A stretch of DNA of 38,323 bases. Origin: a virus. Every line of letters begins with the position of its first letter. Positions within the stretch are counted from its first letter, which is position 1. The DNA lies in the IMG/VR virus record IMGVR_UViG_3300036770_003868, positions 1-38,323 of that record; one strand, given 5' to 3'. A program made the position numbers and the translations under genes. The notes beneath the pieces were generated by a model. That model worked only from the letters and a program-made list of their open reading frames with translations. It was not told the DNA's origin and did no database searches. This document shows positions 21,501 through 29,766 of the stretch, in pieces.

Positions 21501-22235
21501 GAAGTCAGCCATAGCCCAGGTTCCAGCCCCCGTTGAATAAGGAACCTTGTTCGCCGCACTCGTCAGCGCCGCAATCGCCGTCAAATCCGCATCAATCGGC
21601 TGAAAGCCCGTCAGATCAACCGTCGCCCATTCAACGGAACTCTCGCCTGCATTAACCCTAAGAAATTTAAGGGCATTGCCAGACAATGCGGGAAGGTTGC
21701 CAGCCGCCGCCGCCAGAACTGCTGCGTTAAGCTGCTGTAGCGTAACCGGGTGCAGGTTACTTGAGCCGTCCGCAACCAGCGTTATGTTGCCGGTCATCGT
21801 GCCGCCGGTGAGCTTTAGAAAGGTTGCGTCGACGTAAGCGAGCGAGGCGCCATCGTCCCCGACATAGACGTCTGTGCCGTTCGTAAAGACCATTCGGCTT
21901 TGAGCCGCGGGAACGCTCGCCGTCACCCCGCCCGCGCTGAACGTGACCGCTGCGGAACACGCATTTCGGACCAGATACCACTTTTCCACTCCGGGAATTG
22001 TGACCGTGAACCCACCCGCTCCGCTTAGCCAAAGCTGGCGCATCCGTGCTTGATCGCTGGTGTAGTTCGTCGAGGTCAGAGTGACGTTGCCGCTCACCGT
22101 GATTAACGCCACCCCGTCCATAGCCTCGTCGACCATGGTGAACACGTTGGAGTTGAGCGAGCTTCCCCAAGTATTTGTTTTATCGCCGGTTCCGATTAAT
22201 TCCAGCCGGTTGCGGGTTGTAGGTGTCGAGACCAT
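18522..22235 (-). CDS. Tail fibre protein, 1237 aa
   Basis: The N-terminus (RLELIGTGDKTNTWGSSLNSN) is the virion-attachment type found in podovirus fibres. A LHPVTLQQLNAA motif follows near residue 160. The shaft has several near-identical blocks (SISGGSITGITDLAVADGG, then TGASDAATARTNLGLG), and a second shaft has four copies of a YHAGNLPGTAITWTAQQTF-type unit. The C-terminal ~120 residues are beta-rich (TIQLTGNITINNSVFAAGDV) and are the likely receptor-binding or trimerising part. It determines host recognition. The repeated blocks at 20,400-21,400 are similar at DNA level and may recombine. Confidence 0.88.
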   Translation of the reverse strand: MVSTPTTRNRLELIGTGDKTNTWGSSLNSNVFTMVDEAMDGVALITVSGNVTLTSTNYTSDQARMRQLWLSGAGGFTVTIPGVEKWYLVRNACSAAVTFSAGGVTASVPAAQSRMVFTNGTDVYVGDDGASLAYVDATFLKLTGGTMTGNITLVADGSSNLHPVTLQQLNAAVLAAAAGNLPALSGNALKFLRVNAGESSVEWATVDLTGFQPIDADLTAIAALTSAANKVPYSTGAGTWAMADFSAAGRALVDDADNAAQRTTLGLGTIATQYANNVAITGGSVTGITDLAVADGGTGASDAATARTNLGLGTMATQAASSVSISGGSITGITDIAVADGGTGASDAATARTNLGLAIGTNVQAYDPELAALAGVTSAADALPYFTGSGTAATTTLTSYGRTLIDDVDASTARSTLGLGSISTQAASSVSISGGSITGITDLAVADGGTGASDAAGARTNLGLGTMSTQAASSVSISGGSITGITDLAVADGGTGASDAATARTNLGLAIGTNVQAYDPELAALASVTSAADALPYFTGSGTAGTTTLTSYARTLIDDADAATARTTLGLGTMATQAASSVSISGGSITGITDLAVADGGTGASTAAGAATNLGLGTGDSPQFTAVNVGHATDTTITRASAGRIAVEGSNVLMASDTGTSGTKIPYLDGANTFSAAQTINPSASGTRLHVGPGYNGGVAINTGDSVLDLTAWTGTPTYRLSRHNVNAWDIEIDSSGHLDFFDNGTASFSFLSSNVLQVNGNTVYHAANLPGTAISWTAQQTFNAPGSDLGHILITGSQNNLGLIIDNNQAGATDKWAIWSTATGSGFGAGLLVIGRYVSTPAVTINGSDVVAFSQTPTAGGNTVYHAGNLPGTALTWTAVQNFQTTNGYALNATATNTNGSVRIGMSNNTRQMDIVYTGTAYSGAYWTNGPSGEQGGIGTNSNYPFVLFQNNTARYVLNTSGALTTAAGSTVFDAGNLPGTAITWTQSYPVNIRVVAGSNNGLRFSTASEIKYDIGYNDADGSLFVNRYSGGSYSSTPLSINSSAVPLIAGNTIYHGGNLPGTAITWTAQQTFQTSGAEPIVVNRTTASDYSIVLKDNGTVRGYLGTSATNAFVVYNNDLTLNMSFNRTNGQLAAPTILARIAASSETTGTLTSASANKTIQLTGNITINNSVFAAGDVVVVYAGSSSRTITAGTITTMRLDGTSTTGSRTVAAYGMASIFFVSATECVVSGGSVT

Positions 22236-22492
22236 TACAGGGCACTCCCTTGTGCAAGCGGATACCAGGCCGCGCCATCACACCAAACCAGCGCCGCCGA
22301 ACCCGCGCCCGTGTCGCTACAGATCGCAACCGTATTGCGCCACCGCGTCACGCTAGGCAAGTCCGCCGCCGTCGCAAAGACCGCAAGCCGTGTCGGAGCC
22401 GTGGGAAAGTCCTGCCGGGCCTGCTGAGCTTCAATCTCAAGCCGGAAGCGTTGAGCCCATGCAGGGGCTGCGGGATCCAGCGTGAGCGTCAT
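22235..22492 (-). CDS. Hypothetical protein, 85 aa
   Basis: Family unknown. The sequence contains PTRLAVFATAADLPSVTRWR then VWCDGAAWYPLAQG. The final pattern of Trp and Gly resembles the short DG-x-W domains often found with phage fibres and adaptors. It overlaps the adaptor gene by 4 nt and meets the fibre start at 22235, so it is probably a connector or fibre-attachment protein. Confidence 0.65.
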   Translation of the reverse strand: MTLTLDPAAPAWAQRFRLEIEAQQARQDFPTAPTRLAVFATAADLPSVTRWRNTVAICSDTGAGSAALVWCDGAAWYPLAQGSAL

Positions 22493-23097
22493 ATGACCGC
22501 CCCGGTGTTATAGGGCCTGAGAATGCCCCGGTTCTGGAAGCGGTCCAGAGCGTTAATCTGCTGGATCGTGGCCGCGACTTCCTGAGCCCAAAGCCCGACC
22601 CGCTCGTCATTGACGAAGTACTCCTCAGCCTGGATTAAACTGGCTTTGAGATATAGATCAGGATGCGCCGTCAGAAGCCAATTTGTGGTGTTCGTGCTGG
22701 TCAAGGCCGGGATCGTTCCACGATAGCGCAGTCTCGCCGTGCCGTCCGTTGCGGGCCAGAACACAAAATTAGACCCCACAATCGAGTAGATTTCCGGCGT
22801 GGTCGTAACCGCTGGATCTTGCGCCTCAAGCATATCAATTGGGGTATATTCAAGGATCGTGTACGGATGCGCCAAAAGGCGAAGCGATCGGACTGCAAGG
22901 TAATCCAACGGGAGCGGAGAGACGCCCGCGGCGATCGTTATCGTCGTCGTGGTATCCATGGCCCGCGTATCAATCTCGCGATTGAACCGCGCTTCCGCCA
23001 AACGGATAAAATCAGGCGCCAAGGCCGCCACATCGGTTCGGTCGTGAAACCATGAAGTCAGAGACGCGACCAATTCCGAGTAGGTTCCAAGCGCCAT
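22489..23097 (-). CDS. Head-to-tail adaptor, P22 gp4-like, 202 aa
   Basis: The start of the protein (YSELVASLTSWFHDRTDVAA then LAPDFIRLAEARFNREID) and the motif TITIAAGVSPLPLDYLAVRS are characteristic of a podovirus adaptor family that binds beneath the portal. The second half has YLKASLIQAEEYFVNDER. ATG 23097 (MALGTYSE) is chosen; a start at 23112 is possible. Gene order portal, scaffold, capsid, two small proteins, adaptor, fibre is consistent. Confidence 0.72.
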   Translation of the reverse strand: MALGTYSELVASLTSWFHDRTDVAALAPDFIRLAEARFNREIDTRAMDTTTTITIAAGVSPLPLDYLAVRSLRLLAHPYTILEYTPIDMLEAQDPAVTTTPEIYSIVGSNFVFWPATDGTARLRYRGTIPALTSTNTTNWLLTAHPDLYLKASLIQAEEYFVNDERVGLWAQEVAATIQQINALDRFQNRGILRPYNTGAVI

Positions 23098-23099
23098 AT

Positions 23100-23456
23100 C
23101 TACACCCGCCAATCAGCCGTTCTAAGCTTCCGGTAATCTATGTCATTCAGCTTCTGTCGCGCTTTGTCCGCGTGCTCAGGGTTGAGATAATCCCACCCCT
23201 CCTCATTCTTCCACTTCTCTATGAGCGCAAAAGGAACGCTTGCCGCGCGCCTCATGAACTTGTCTTTGTCCGTTGACCACCCGTTATTCTCACGGGCCAT
23301 GCGCCCGTTGTGGTCAAGGATCGGTTCAACGTCCGCATAAAGGGCAAAGTCGCGTGACCCGTCCGGGTTATAACGGACAAACCATTGTGTTCCCGCCGCC
23401 GTGACCAAAAGAGGCCGGAAGCCGGACGGAATGAATTGCGCATCAGGCCGCTTCAT
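23100..23456 (-). CDS. Hypothetical head-region protein, 118 aa
   Basis: ATG 23456 (MKRPDAQF) overlaps the end of the previous gene by 14 nt; a longer frame to 23483 lacks support. The N-terminal half is beta-like with aromatic residues (TQWFVRYNPDGSRDFALYAD). The C-terminal half is helical and charged. No family recognised; position after the capsid gene suggests head completion. Confidence 0.65.
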   Translation of the reverse strand: MKRPDAQFIPSGFRPLLVTAAGTQWFVRYNPDGSRDFALYADVEPILDHNGRMARENNGWSTDKDKFMRRAASVPFALIEKWKNEEGWDYLNPEHADKARQKLNDIDYRKLRTADWRV

Positions 23457-23811
23457 CAATCTCCACAAACCCCTTAGCTTCAAGCGCCTCTGCTATTGGA
23501 CGCTCCAGAACCGTTGTTTCTTTCCAGGAAAAGGTCAGATCGCCTTTCCCGGGAATATGAACGCCCCGGCTGATTTTCTGGTGTCCCAGCTTCGTAATCC
23601 TCACCGTGACCTCAGGGGCCTTCTCCGCCGCCCGCAGAGCCTCTTGCGCTTTGATGATTTCCATCGCTTGCGCTTTTGCGACCTTGTTTCGGGCAATGTG
23701 CTCCCGGATCGCCTCCGTCCCGCGTCGCTTGTCGATCGGTATTCCTAAGCTCGCCGCCTCCTGGTAGAGCGCCGCGCGTTCTGCTTCGTCGTTTGGAATT
23801 TCATTCATCAT
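23443..23811 (-). CDS. Hypothetical head-region protein, 122 aa
   Basis: ATG 23811 (MMNEIPND) is chosen; the following codon is also ATG, and a start at 23841 is unlikely. The N-terminal 50 residues contain ALYQEAASLGIPIDKRRG then TEAIREHI, similar to the HeH/SAP-like helical motif used for nucleic-acid contact. The remainder is beta-like (VTVRITKLGHQKISRGVHI). It follows the major capsid gene by 60 bp. Function unknown. Confidence 0.65.
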   Translation of the reverse strand: MMNEIPNDEAERAALYQEAASLGIPIDKRRGTEAIREHIARNKVAKAQAMEIIKAQEALRAAEKAPEVTVRITKLGHQKISRGVHIPGKGDLTFSWKETTVLERPIAEALEAKGFVEIDEAA

Positions 23812-23870
23812 GAGTTGTTCCGAATAAGGGGGCGGGAGCACAACGCCCCCGCCCTAGTTTCTACCGCGTA

Positions 23871-24833
23871 TTAGGTCAGGTCGCGGATGACCGCTCCCAT
23901 CTTCTCGTTGCGAGCAACAAGGGACTTCTCAGCGACCATCATAAACCTGTCGTTGTCGCCGTTCTTCGCCAGCGTCTCCGTCGTGACGCCGCGATAAGTT
24001 CCAACCGCCCAGCCTGCCGGATCAATCAGAAGCACATCACGCGAAAGCCCGTAAGGGTGCGGGATGAACGAGACCGGCCCGAAGTCGCTGATGTACGTAT
24101 CAGCGGCCCCGAAGATCGTCGCCTGACCGGTGCCCTTCACTTCCGAGCGAATATCGGCAATGCCGGTGAAGGCCGAAGCAAGTTGCTTATGAGTACCGCT
24201 CATGTAGGCTTGCGAGTACTTCGCGCCGTTCGTGAAACCCGTCACCAGAACGCCCTTGAGAAGCGTTTCCGTGAAGGTGCGCTGCGTGCCGTTGGTCGCC
24301 GCCGACACGACGCCAGCCGAAGCCCAGCCGCCCGAGGAGCCACCAGAGCCCAAGCTGTCATTGGTCGCAACCCAGGCAAGGGCGCCCGCCGTCTTACGGG
24401 TGACGGAACCGGGGGTTTCCGCGACCGAGGCATAGTTCCCAATCATGCGGGCTTCCATGTCGCGGCGAAGCTCGATCCCGCGGATCATCTTCTGATAGTC
24501 CATTTCATCGGCACGACCAGCGCGGTCCGAGGACTGAACGGTTCCAGAAATTGAGCCATCTTTGCGGAAAATCTGAGCAAACACGGACACGCGCGCCGGC
24601 TGCGTGGCGGTCGTATGCGTGCCGATCTCGTCGCCTTCGTACTGAGCGTTGTTAGCGTCCGGGTTGGCAAGGGACTGAATCTGCCATTCGTGAAGAACAG
24701 ATTTAACCTTCGTCTTACCAATGTTGGAGGTAAACGGGGTTTCCTCCGGGGCGACCCGGTAAATCGTATCTTCCAGGTCCTCGCGCTCACCGACAACGGA
24801 GCCGCGAATAAGAGTGCCTGCGTTGACTGCCAT
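23871..24833 (-). CDS. Major capsid protein, SU10/DUF5309-like, 320 aa
   Basis: The sequence EEDLEDTIYRVAPEETPFTS-type start (GEREDLEDTIYRVAPEETPF), then KSVLHEWQIQSLANPDANNA, EGDEIGT and RKDGSISGTVQSSDRAGRAD, matches the capsid family called SU10 major capsid protein / DUF5309 (HK97 fold). The end KNGDNDRFMMVAEKSLVARN is also typical. A strong site (GGAAGTAGGA) precedes ATG 24833, fitting high expression. It follows the scaffolding gene by 4 bp. No delta domain or protease is visible; scaffold is separate. Confidence 0.88.
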   Translation of the reverse strand: MAVNAGTLIRGSVVGEREDLEDTIYRVAPEETPFTSNIGKTKVKSVLHEWQIQSLANPDANNAQYEGDEIGTHTTATQPARVSVFAQIFRKDGSISGTVQSSDRAGRADEMDYQKMIRGIELRRDMEARMIGNYASVAETPGSVTRKTAGALAWVATNDSLGSGGSSGGWASAGVVSAATNGTQRTFTETLLKGVLVTGFTNGAKYSQAYMSGTHKQLASAFTGIADIRSEVKGTGQATIFGAADTYISDFGPVSFIPHPYGLSRDVLLIDPAGWAVGTYRGVTTETLAKNGDNDRFMMVAEKSLVARNEKMGAVIRDLT

Positions 24834-24837
24834 GTTC

Positions 24838-25842
24838 CTACTTCCTTCTGAGCCGGTTCAGTTCAATGCCCTCTTCGATGCTAAGGACAGACTTCCCGGT
24901 AAGTTGTTTAAGCCGCTGTTGAGACGATGACACTTGCATTCCTTGCCCAGTTGGAGCCGCGGTGGGTCCCGCTTTCGGTTTTGGCGCTGCGGCTGGCGTT
25001 GACTTCGCAAGCTGCAAGCCTTTGCGATAGAGCATAGCGTCACGGGCGATCGCCATATCGCGCGCCCGGATCCAGCGAATGTCCTCAGGTTCATACCCCT
25101 CTTCCATCAGGAAGCTGAGCAGATCCTTCCGGAGTTGTTCGCCCTTGGCCGTATTGGCCGCCAGATCAGGCGCAATCGTCGGCAGAAGTTGCGTTTGCTC
25201 TTCCAGATGCCGCTTGAAAATCTCGGCTTCTGTCTGTCGCTTGCGAGTAACAAGATCCGCGTGGTCCTGAATTTCCTTGTCGCGGAGTTGCTGTTGCTCC
25301 AAAAACGCACCGGGGTCCGTTCGGGCCAGAAGCTGCGCTTCGTCCGAGGCAAACCACGCTTTCCACTGTTCAAGCCGTCCCTCCCGTTCGGAGATCCGGT
25401 CTTGTAATCCGTCCGTCAGGTTTTGAAGCTGCTGATGCTTGGCTTCATATTGACGCCGGATTTCCGCCGCCTGCTGTTGTGCTCTAGTTACCGCTGCGTT
25501 TCTCTGCTGCTCGTATCGGACAACCTCACGTTGAGCGTCCGGCGATAGCTTGGAGAAAGCCTCCTTGCCTTCTTTGTCCCAGAAATGCGGGGGCTCGATT
25601 GCCGGGCGATCCGGTTCGGCTGGTTCCGCGTCATCGTCTTGAGCGTTCGCCGTCTCCGGCTCGCTCTCCTCGCTTTCGGAAGCCTGGGAGACTTCCTCAA
25701 TCTCTTGCTCTGGCGCTGCGCTAGCCTCCGTCGCCTCTTCCTCGGGGACTGGACTTGCGCGCTGCTCTTGTATCCTTTGAACGGCCTGTTCGATCGTCAG
25801 GGGCGCTTGATCGGCAACCGCCGATTGCGTGGCTTCTGTCAT
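24838..25842 (-). CDS. Scaffolding protein, 334 aa
   Basis: The protein is highly acidic in residues 30-85 (PEEEATEASAAPEQEIEEVS) and then helical with Gln/Glu/Arg-rich coiled coil (RAQQQAAEIRRQYEAKHQQL). The short conserved segment FWDKEGKEAFSKLSPDAQRE is common in scaffolds of this capsid family. The C-terminus has a basic helix-turn-helix-like region (QQRLKQLTGKSVLSIEEGIE), as used by scaffolds to touch the coat protein. It sits between portal and capsid genes. Confidence 0.85.
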   Translation of the reverse strand: MTEATQSAVADQAPLTIEQAVQRIQEQRASPVPEEEATEASAAPEQEIEEVSQASESEESEPETANAQDDDAEPAEPDRPAIEPPHFWDKEGKEAFSKLSPDAQREVVRYEQQRNAAVTRAQQQAAEIRRQYEAKHQQLQNLTDGLQDRISEREGRLEQWKAWFASDEAQLLARTDPGAFLEQQQLRDKEIQDHADLVTRKRQTEAEIFKRHLEEQTQLLPTIAPDLAANTAKGEQLRKDLLSFLMEEGYEPEDIRWIRARDMAIARDAMLYRKGLQLAKSTPAAAPKPKAGPTAAPTGQGMQVSSSQQRLKQLTGKSVLSIEEGIELNRLRRK

Positions 25843-25845
25843 GGT

Positions 25846-26058
25846 TTATTGCCTCGGAAAGTGAGCGTTTATTCGCTCATCGTCAAGTAAAGATTGAAGT
25901 TCCGCTTCAAGCGCCAAAGCGCATTGCGCTTCAAGCAAACGCTTCCACGCAAGTTCCGGGGTATCCGCCCGTAGTAGATCTGCGGCCTTGCGCGCGTGCA
26001 TACGCTCAAACAATACCCGCAGAACTTTCATGGTTTCCGGATCAATGCGGGTTATCAT
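25846..26058 (-). CDS. Hypothetical protein, 70 aa
   Basis: This is a small helical protein (MKVLRVLFERMHARKAADLL), with no membrane segment or cysteine motif. It overlaps the portal stop by 4 nt (26055-26058) and ends 3 bp before the scaffold start. Small genes at this place are common in podoviruses; the function is unknown. Confidence 0.7.
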   Translation of the reverse strand: MITRIDPETMKVLRVLFERMHARKAADLLRADTPELAWKRLLEAQCALALEAELQSLLDDERINAHFPRQ

Positions 26059-28121
26059 TGGTCAAGTCTCCCGCCAGGCTGAAAGCCGCCAACGGTTGCC
26101 GGCGTGCTCAACCGGCCCATCTGAGCTTCCAGCGCCATCTTCTCGCGCGCCAGTTGCATTTCCTGAGCCATCTTCTCGCGTGCAAGCTGGCCCTCAAGCT
26201 CGGCCTTTTGCCGCGCCTGTTCCAGCTCGGCCTGTAGCCTCATCTGCTGCATTTGCATGTCCGCCTGAAGCTTTGTCTGGTCAAGCTGCGTCTGGGCGTC
26301 GAACTTCGCCTTGGCCGCGTCCATGTCGGCTTGCATCTTCGTTTGTTCTGGCGTCGGTCCTTGAGGCCCGGCCTGCTGCTGTTCGGCCTGGCTGGGGTTG
26401 CTAAAGAACAGATCCGCGCTCTTGAATCCGGCTCGTTCCGTAAACCTTTTCAATAGGTTATAAACATTATCCATGGAGACCAACCCGCCCGGGCCGCCCT
26501 GGATCTGAATGATTTGTTTCTGGAAATCCAAAAGCAAGCGCATATTTGCCAGCTCGGCTTCCTTGCCGCCCGACCCTACGCCAACCTCAATTTGCATGTC
26601 AGCCCGCGACCCGAAGGACGAGGGGTCAATATCAACCCACTTCCCCGAGAGCCTGACCTTCTCAGCGTGCGTTGAATGCACCCGCGCCAGCGAGTGGATA
26701 TTGACCATGAAGTCTTTGACCAGCGTCTCGGCCAGAACGCGCGCAATCATGCGGATCCGCTTTTGCGCCATCGTCATGAGCGCCTGAGCGCCGCGCGCCG
26801 TATCGTGAAGCGTGTCCGGGTTGAGCCCTTGCGCGTTCCTGACCACGCCCGATCGGCCCTCGCCCATAATCGAGGCGTACTCCAAAGCCATCTGAACATC
26901 GAAATTCAACGCCCCTGAAGATATGGGCCGCACCGCCTGGCCTGTCCGAGACCTGATCGGAGCGCCGGGTTCATTGCGCAGAATGTCATCAATGGTTGAG
27001 AAGCTGGACGCATCCTCGGAGACTTCAACACGCTGATTGAGCGCAAAGTATCCGGAATCAAGCATCAGGCGAAGGAGAGCCGTCTTGATCCTCTGGATCT
27101 CCACCAGCTTCTCGCCAAGAGAGATACCGTAAAAGCGGTGGCTTTGAATAAAGGGCGTTCCCGCGGCCAAACCAATGCGCTCAACCGGGCGCTTGTCCAG
27201 GATGATGTTGCAGTCCGCATCTGTGTGAACGAGGTAAAGCTGGCGCTTGCCGTTGCCTTCAACGTCCGTCCGCACCCAATGCTTATGAACCTTAACCTGG
27301 CGCATTTTGGGGTTAGCATTGCCTGCGCTGGCGTCCTGTTCACCCGCCACATCAAGCGCCATTTCAATATCTTCTTCGCCCCGATCGTAATGCGTCGGGA
27401 GACGCTCTACCAGTTCCGGATCAAAGCCCTGTTCAATCAGTTCCTGCGCTCGCGGGAAAAGCCGGACCACGACATAAGTCGCCTCGGATAAGTTAACCGT
27501 CTCGCGCGCAACTGACAGATTGCTCGGATTGACGTTCGCGGCCCGGATACAACCCATGTTGCGCGTCTGAGACACCCGCACATTAAACAGGGGCATTCCG
27601 TCGGGAGCGGGCTCCATAGGCTCAATTGATGTGGGGTTAATGCCCGAGGCGGCAAGAAGCTGGATCTGGCCCGCCGTTGCGCCTTCATAAGTCGTGTCGC
27701 TCGTCTCTTCCTTATCTTCCCACCAGGTCTCAATAATTCCCGTATCAATCAAAAGGGCATCTTTGAAAGCCGTATGCAGGAGGCGCCATCCCGGAAGCTT
27801 CTGAAAAGCAATATAATTGACGTACTCCGTCTCTTGCTTGGCCGCTTCCTCGTCCTCTTGGCTTTGCGGCAGGAAAGTCGCAACATCCTCCCCGCCCGTG
27901 AAGATTTCCATGAGGTCCGGAAGGACTGTCTCGACTGCGTCTGCAATGTCTGAGGCAACGGCCCGCGAACGATTGTTCAAAGCCGGAATGTCGTCCATCT
28001 CGCCCTTGTAGTACTTGAGCGCCGTCTTGCGCTTTTTCAGAAGCTCAGAGTTATTCTCAAAGCCGACGCTCTGAGCCTGTTCAATATGCAGGATGCTAAG
28101 AAGTTCCTCGTCGCTGATCAT
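26055..28121 (-). CDS. Portal protein, P22-like, 688 aa
   Basis: The sequence around residues 40-110 (NNRSRAVASDIADAVETVLP, MEIFTGGEDVATFLP) is typical of large podovirus portals. The middle part includes VAGEQDASAGNANPKMRQVK and the stem-like segment IQRIKTALLRLMLDSGYFAL. The C-terminal ~110 residues are Gln/Met/Glu-rich coiled coil (QMQQMRLQAELEQARQKAEL), matching the barrel at the inner end of P22-type portals. It forms the dodecameric DNA entry vertex and follows TerL by 1 bp. Confidence 0.88.
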   Translation of the reverse strand: MISDEELLSILHIEQAQSVGFENNSELLKKRKTALKYYKGEMDDIPALNNRSRAVASDIADAVETVLPDLMEIFTGGEDVATFLPQSQEDEEAAKQETEYVNYIAFQKLPGWRLLHTAFKDALLIDTGIIETWWEDKEETSDTTYEGATAGQIQLLAASGINPTSIEPMEPAPDGMPLFNVRVSQTRNMGCIRAANVNPSNLSVARETVNLSEATYVVVRLFPRAQELIEQGFDPELVERLPTHYDRGEEDIEMALDVAGEQDASAGNANPKMRQVKVHKHWVRTDVEGNGKRQLYLVHTDADCNIILDKRPVERIGLAAGTPFIQSHRFYGISLGEKLVEIQRIKTALLRLMLDSGYFALNQRVEVSEDASSFSTIDDILRNEPGAPIRSRTGQAVRPISSGALNFDVQMALEYASIMGEGRSGVVRNAQGLNPDTLHDTARGAQALMTMAQKRIRMIARVLAETLVKDFMVNIHSLARVHSTHAEKVRLSGKWVDIDPSSFGSRADMQIEVGVGSGGKEAELANMRLLLDFQKQIIQIQGGPGGLVSMDNVYNLLKRFTERAGFKSADLFFSNPSQAEQQQAGPQGPTPEQTKMQADMDAAKAKFDAQTQLDQTKLQADMQMQQMRLQAELEQARQKAELEGQLAREKMAQEMQLAREKMALEAQMGRLSTPATVGGFQPGGRLDQ

Positions 28122-28122
28122 C

Positions 28123-29409
28123 CTACACCGCCCCGAACGATTGAATTGTTAAACTCTGTATCACCTTCCGCGGCTCTTCGTAAGATATCGCCATTAACCC
28201 AAAAGCGTCCGCTGCGTGGCTTGACCAGTCGTGATCCGGACCTAAGCCAATCTCCCGCTTCTCGTCCTTCTTCTCATGATACCAACCCAAAGCAGAACGC
28301 AAGCCTTCCGTTTTGTCTTTGTTGAAGAATATCCGTGGAAACAACCGCCGAACGGTTGCGATCCGCTGCATGACAATCCCAGGCGGGGAATGCACTTTGC
28401 GCGTCTGAAAGCCCGATTGGCGCAATTGAGCTTCAAAATCCATGCCCGTTGGATTGTCTGCATGGGTCTGCGCCGCATCGTGCGGAACAACGCAAAACGC
28501 CTTCTCCCAGCCCCGATCGCGTAGCTCCTGCGTGTAATACCCCAGAACCTGCCCGACGCCCTCAATATGATCAAGGACGTTGATCCTCTGGGCCACAAAC
28601 TGGGCAATGACGATCGACATTGCATCGGCCTTCTTTCCCGGCCCGCCAATGTCCCAGAACGCATATATGCGCAAGTTTGGATCAACCGGGATGAAGTCAA
28701 TCCGCCCCTCGGCTTCAGCCTGGCGCAATGCCGAGGCGTAATAAGCCCCGGTCAAGATCGTTATATGTTCCCCTTCCCAGACATGGGGATAAGCGTCGGG
28801 ATCGTTCGCGAGATCACGCAAGCGCTCGTCTTCAAGCACACTCGGGAACCATGGATTATCGCGCCAATTAGCTTCTACGCTGACAATTTGCGGATCCTGA
28901 AGGTTCGCGGGTTCGCGAAAGAATTTGTCAACGGGATCGGATTTAAGACGCGGGTTCCAGCTGGCCCAGATTTCAGATTTATCCTTACGGATTGTAGGGC
29001 GAAGCATTCTCCACGAGCGATCGGACAGCGTCTGCGCTTCCTCGATCCAGGCAACGTCCATGCCTTCAAGAGACTTGATCGTCTCCGCCGTGTGATCCTG
29101 CATCCCCTGAAACAGAATGACCCCGCCGCCTGGCGTTCCTATCTCTGTTTTCAAAGGGGAAAAGAGCGAGCCGACTTGAAGGCTTTGAATTTTGTCCTCA
29201 ATCAACTTCTTTGCTGACTGAGCCAAGGACTTTTGCACTTCGCGGATGCAAACCACGCGGGTTCCCGGGTTCCTTATCGCCTGCTCAACAATCATCTCTG
29301 CGAAGAAATGGGACTTACCCGACCCGCGCCCTCCCCGCGCGCCCTTGTATCGCCGTGGCTTGAGTAATGGCGAAAAGACCCGTGCGGTTTCAATTGCGAG
29401 GGTTGACAT
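28123..29409 (-). CDS. terL: Terminase large subunit
   Basis: The packaging motor and nuclease, 428 residues from ATG 29409 (an in-frame TTG at 29421 is an alternative). Walker A GGRGSGKS is at 26-33, and Walker B DVAWIEEA ends in the acidic pair at 123-124. The RNase H-like nuclease half shows AFWDIGGPGKKADAMS and a final DHDWSSHAADAFGLM-type motif (DHDWSSHAADAFG) with acidic residues. It resembles the PBSX/P22-type terminases, which often package by a headful mechanism, consistent with circular permutation of this genome. Confidence 0.92.
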   Translation of the reverse strand: MSTLAIETARVFSPLLKPRRYKGARGGRGSGKSHFFAEMIVEQAIRNPGTRVVCIREVQKSLAQSAKKLIEDKIQSLQVGSLFSPLKTEIGTPGGGVILFQGMQDHTAETIKSLEGMDVAWIEEAQTLSDRSWRMLRPTIRKDKSEIWASWNPRLKSDPVDKFFREPANLQDPQIVSVEANWRDNPWFPSVLEDERLRDLANDPDAYPHVWEGEHITILTGAYYASALRQAEAEGRIDFIPVDPNLRIYAFWDIGGPGKKADAMSIVIAQFVAQRINVLDHIEGVGQVLGYYTQELRDRGWEKAFCVVPHDAAQTHADNPTGMDFEAQLRQSGFQTRKVHSPPGIVMQRIATVRRLFPRIFFNKDKTEGLRSALGWYHEKKDEKREIGLGPDHDWSSHAADAFGLMAISYEEPRKVIQSLTIQSFGAV

Positions 29410-29764
29410 GGATCGGGTCAACTATCCGCCGCTCAATCGCCTGTATCATGATCGGAGCCGTGGGATCGCCTTTAATTGTCAGAGGCAGAACTTTCCCGAG
29501 CAAGCCCAGAAACGCAACCGGCTGCTCTTCCGCCTGGCGCCTGAGATACCCAATCAAACCATCAGGCCCGCCCGCCTGATTGCCAGCCTCAAGGATCGCT
29601 TCTTTCAGCGCTCCCGTGACCTTGTTGGGCGCACCCTTCGGCCTGCCTTTGCTTATCGGAGGTTTCCGAAATGGCTTCGCCCGGACTGGTTCTCCGGGCG
29701 TTACCGTTGTTTCTATGATGGGCAATTCCCTTACGGTTGTAAGGGGTTGTTGCGGGCCGGTCAT
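29390..29764 (-). CDS. Putative terminase small subunit, 124 aa
   Basis: ATG 29764 (MTGPQQPL) overlaps the upstream stop by 2 bp less than the longer frame would. The middle has GRPKGAPNKVTGALKEAILE, a basic motif plus helix seen in small terminase-like phage proteins, followed by GLIGYLRRQAEEQPVAFLGL. It overlaps TerL by about 20 nt. Position and size fit TerS, which recognises the packaging start; there is no direct evidence for DNA binding. Confidence 0.68.
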   Translation of the reverse strand: MTGPQQPLTTVRELPIIETTVTPGEPVRAKPFRKPPISKGRPKGAPNKVTGALKEAILEAGNQAGGPDGLIGYLRRQAEEQPVAFLGLLGKVLPLTIKGDPTAPIMIQAIERRIVDPIHVNPRN

Positions 29765-29766
29765 GT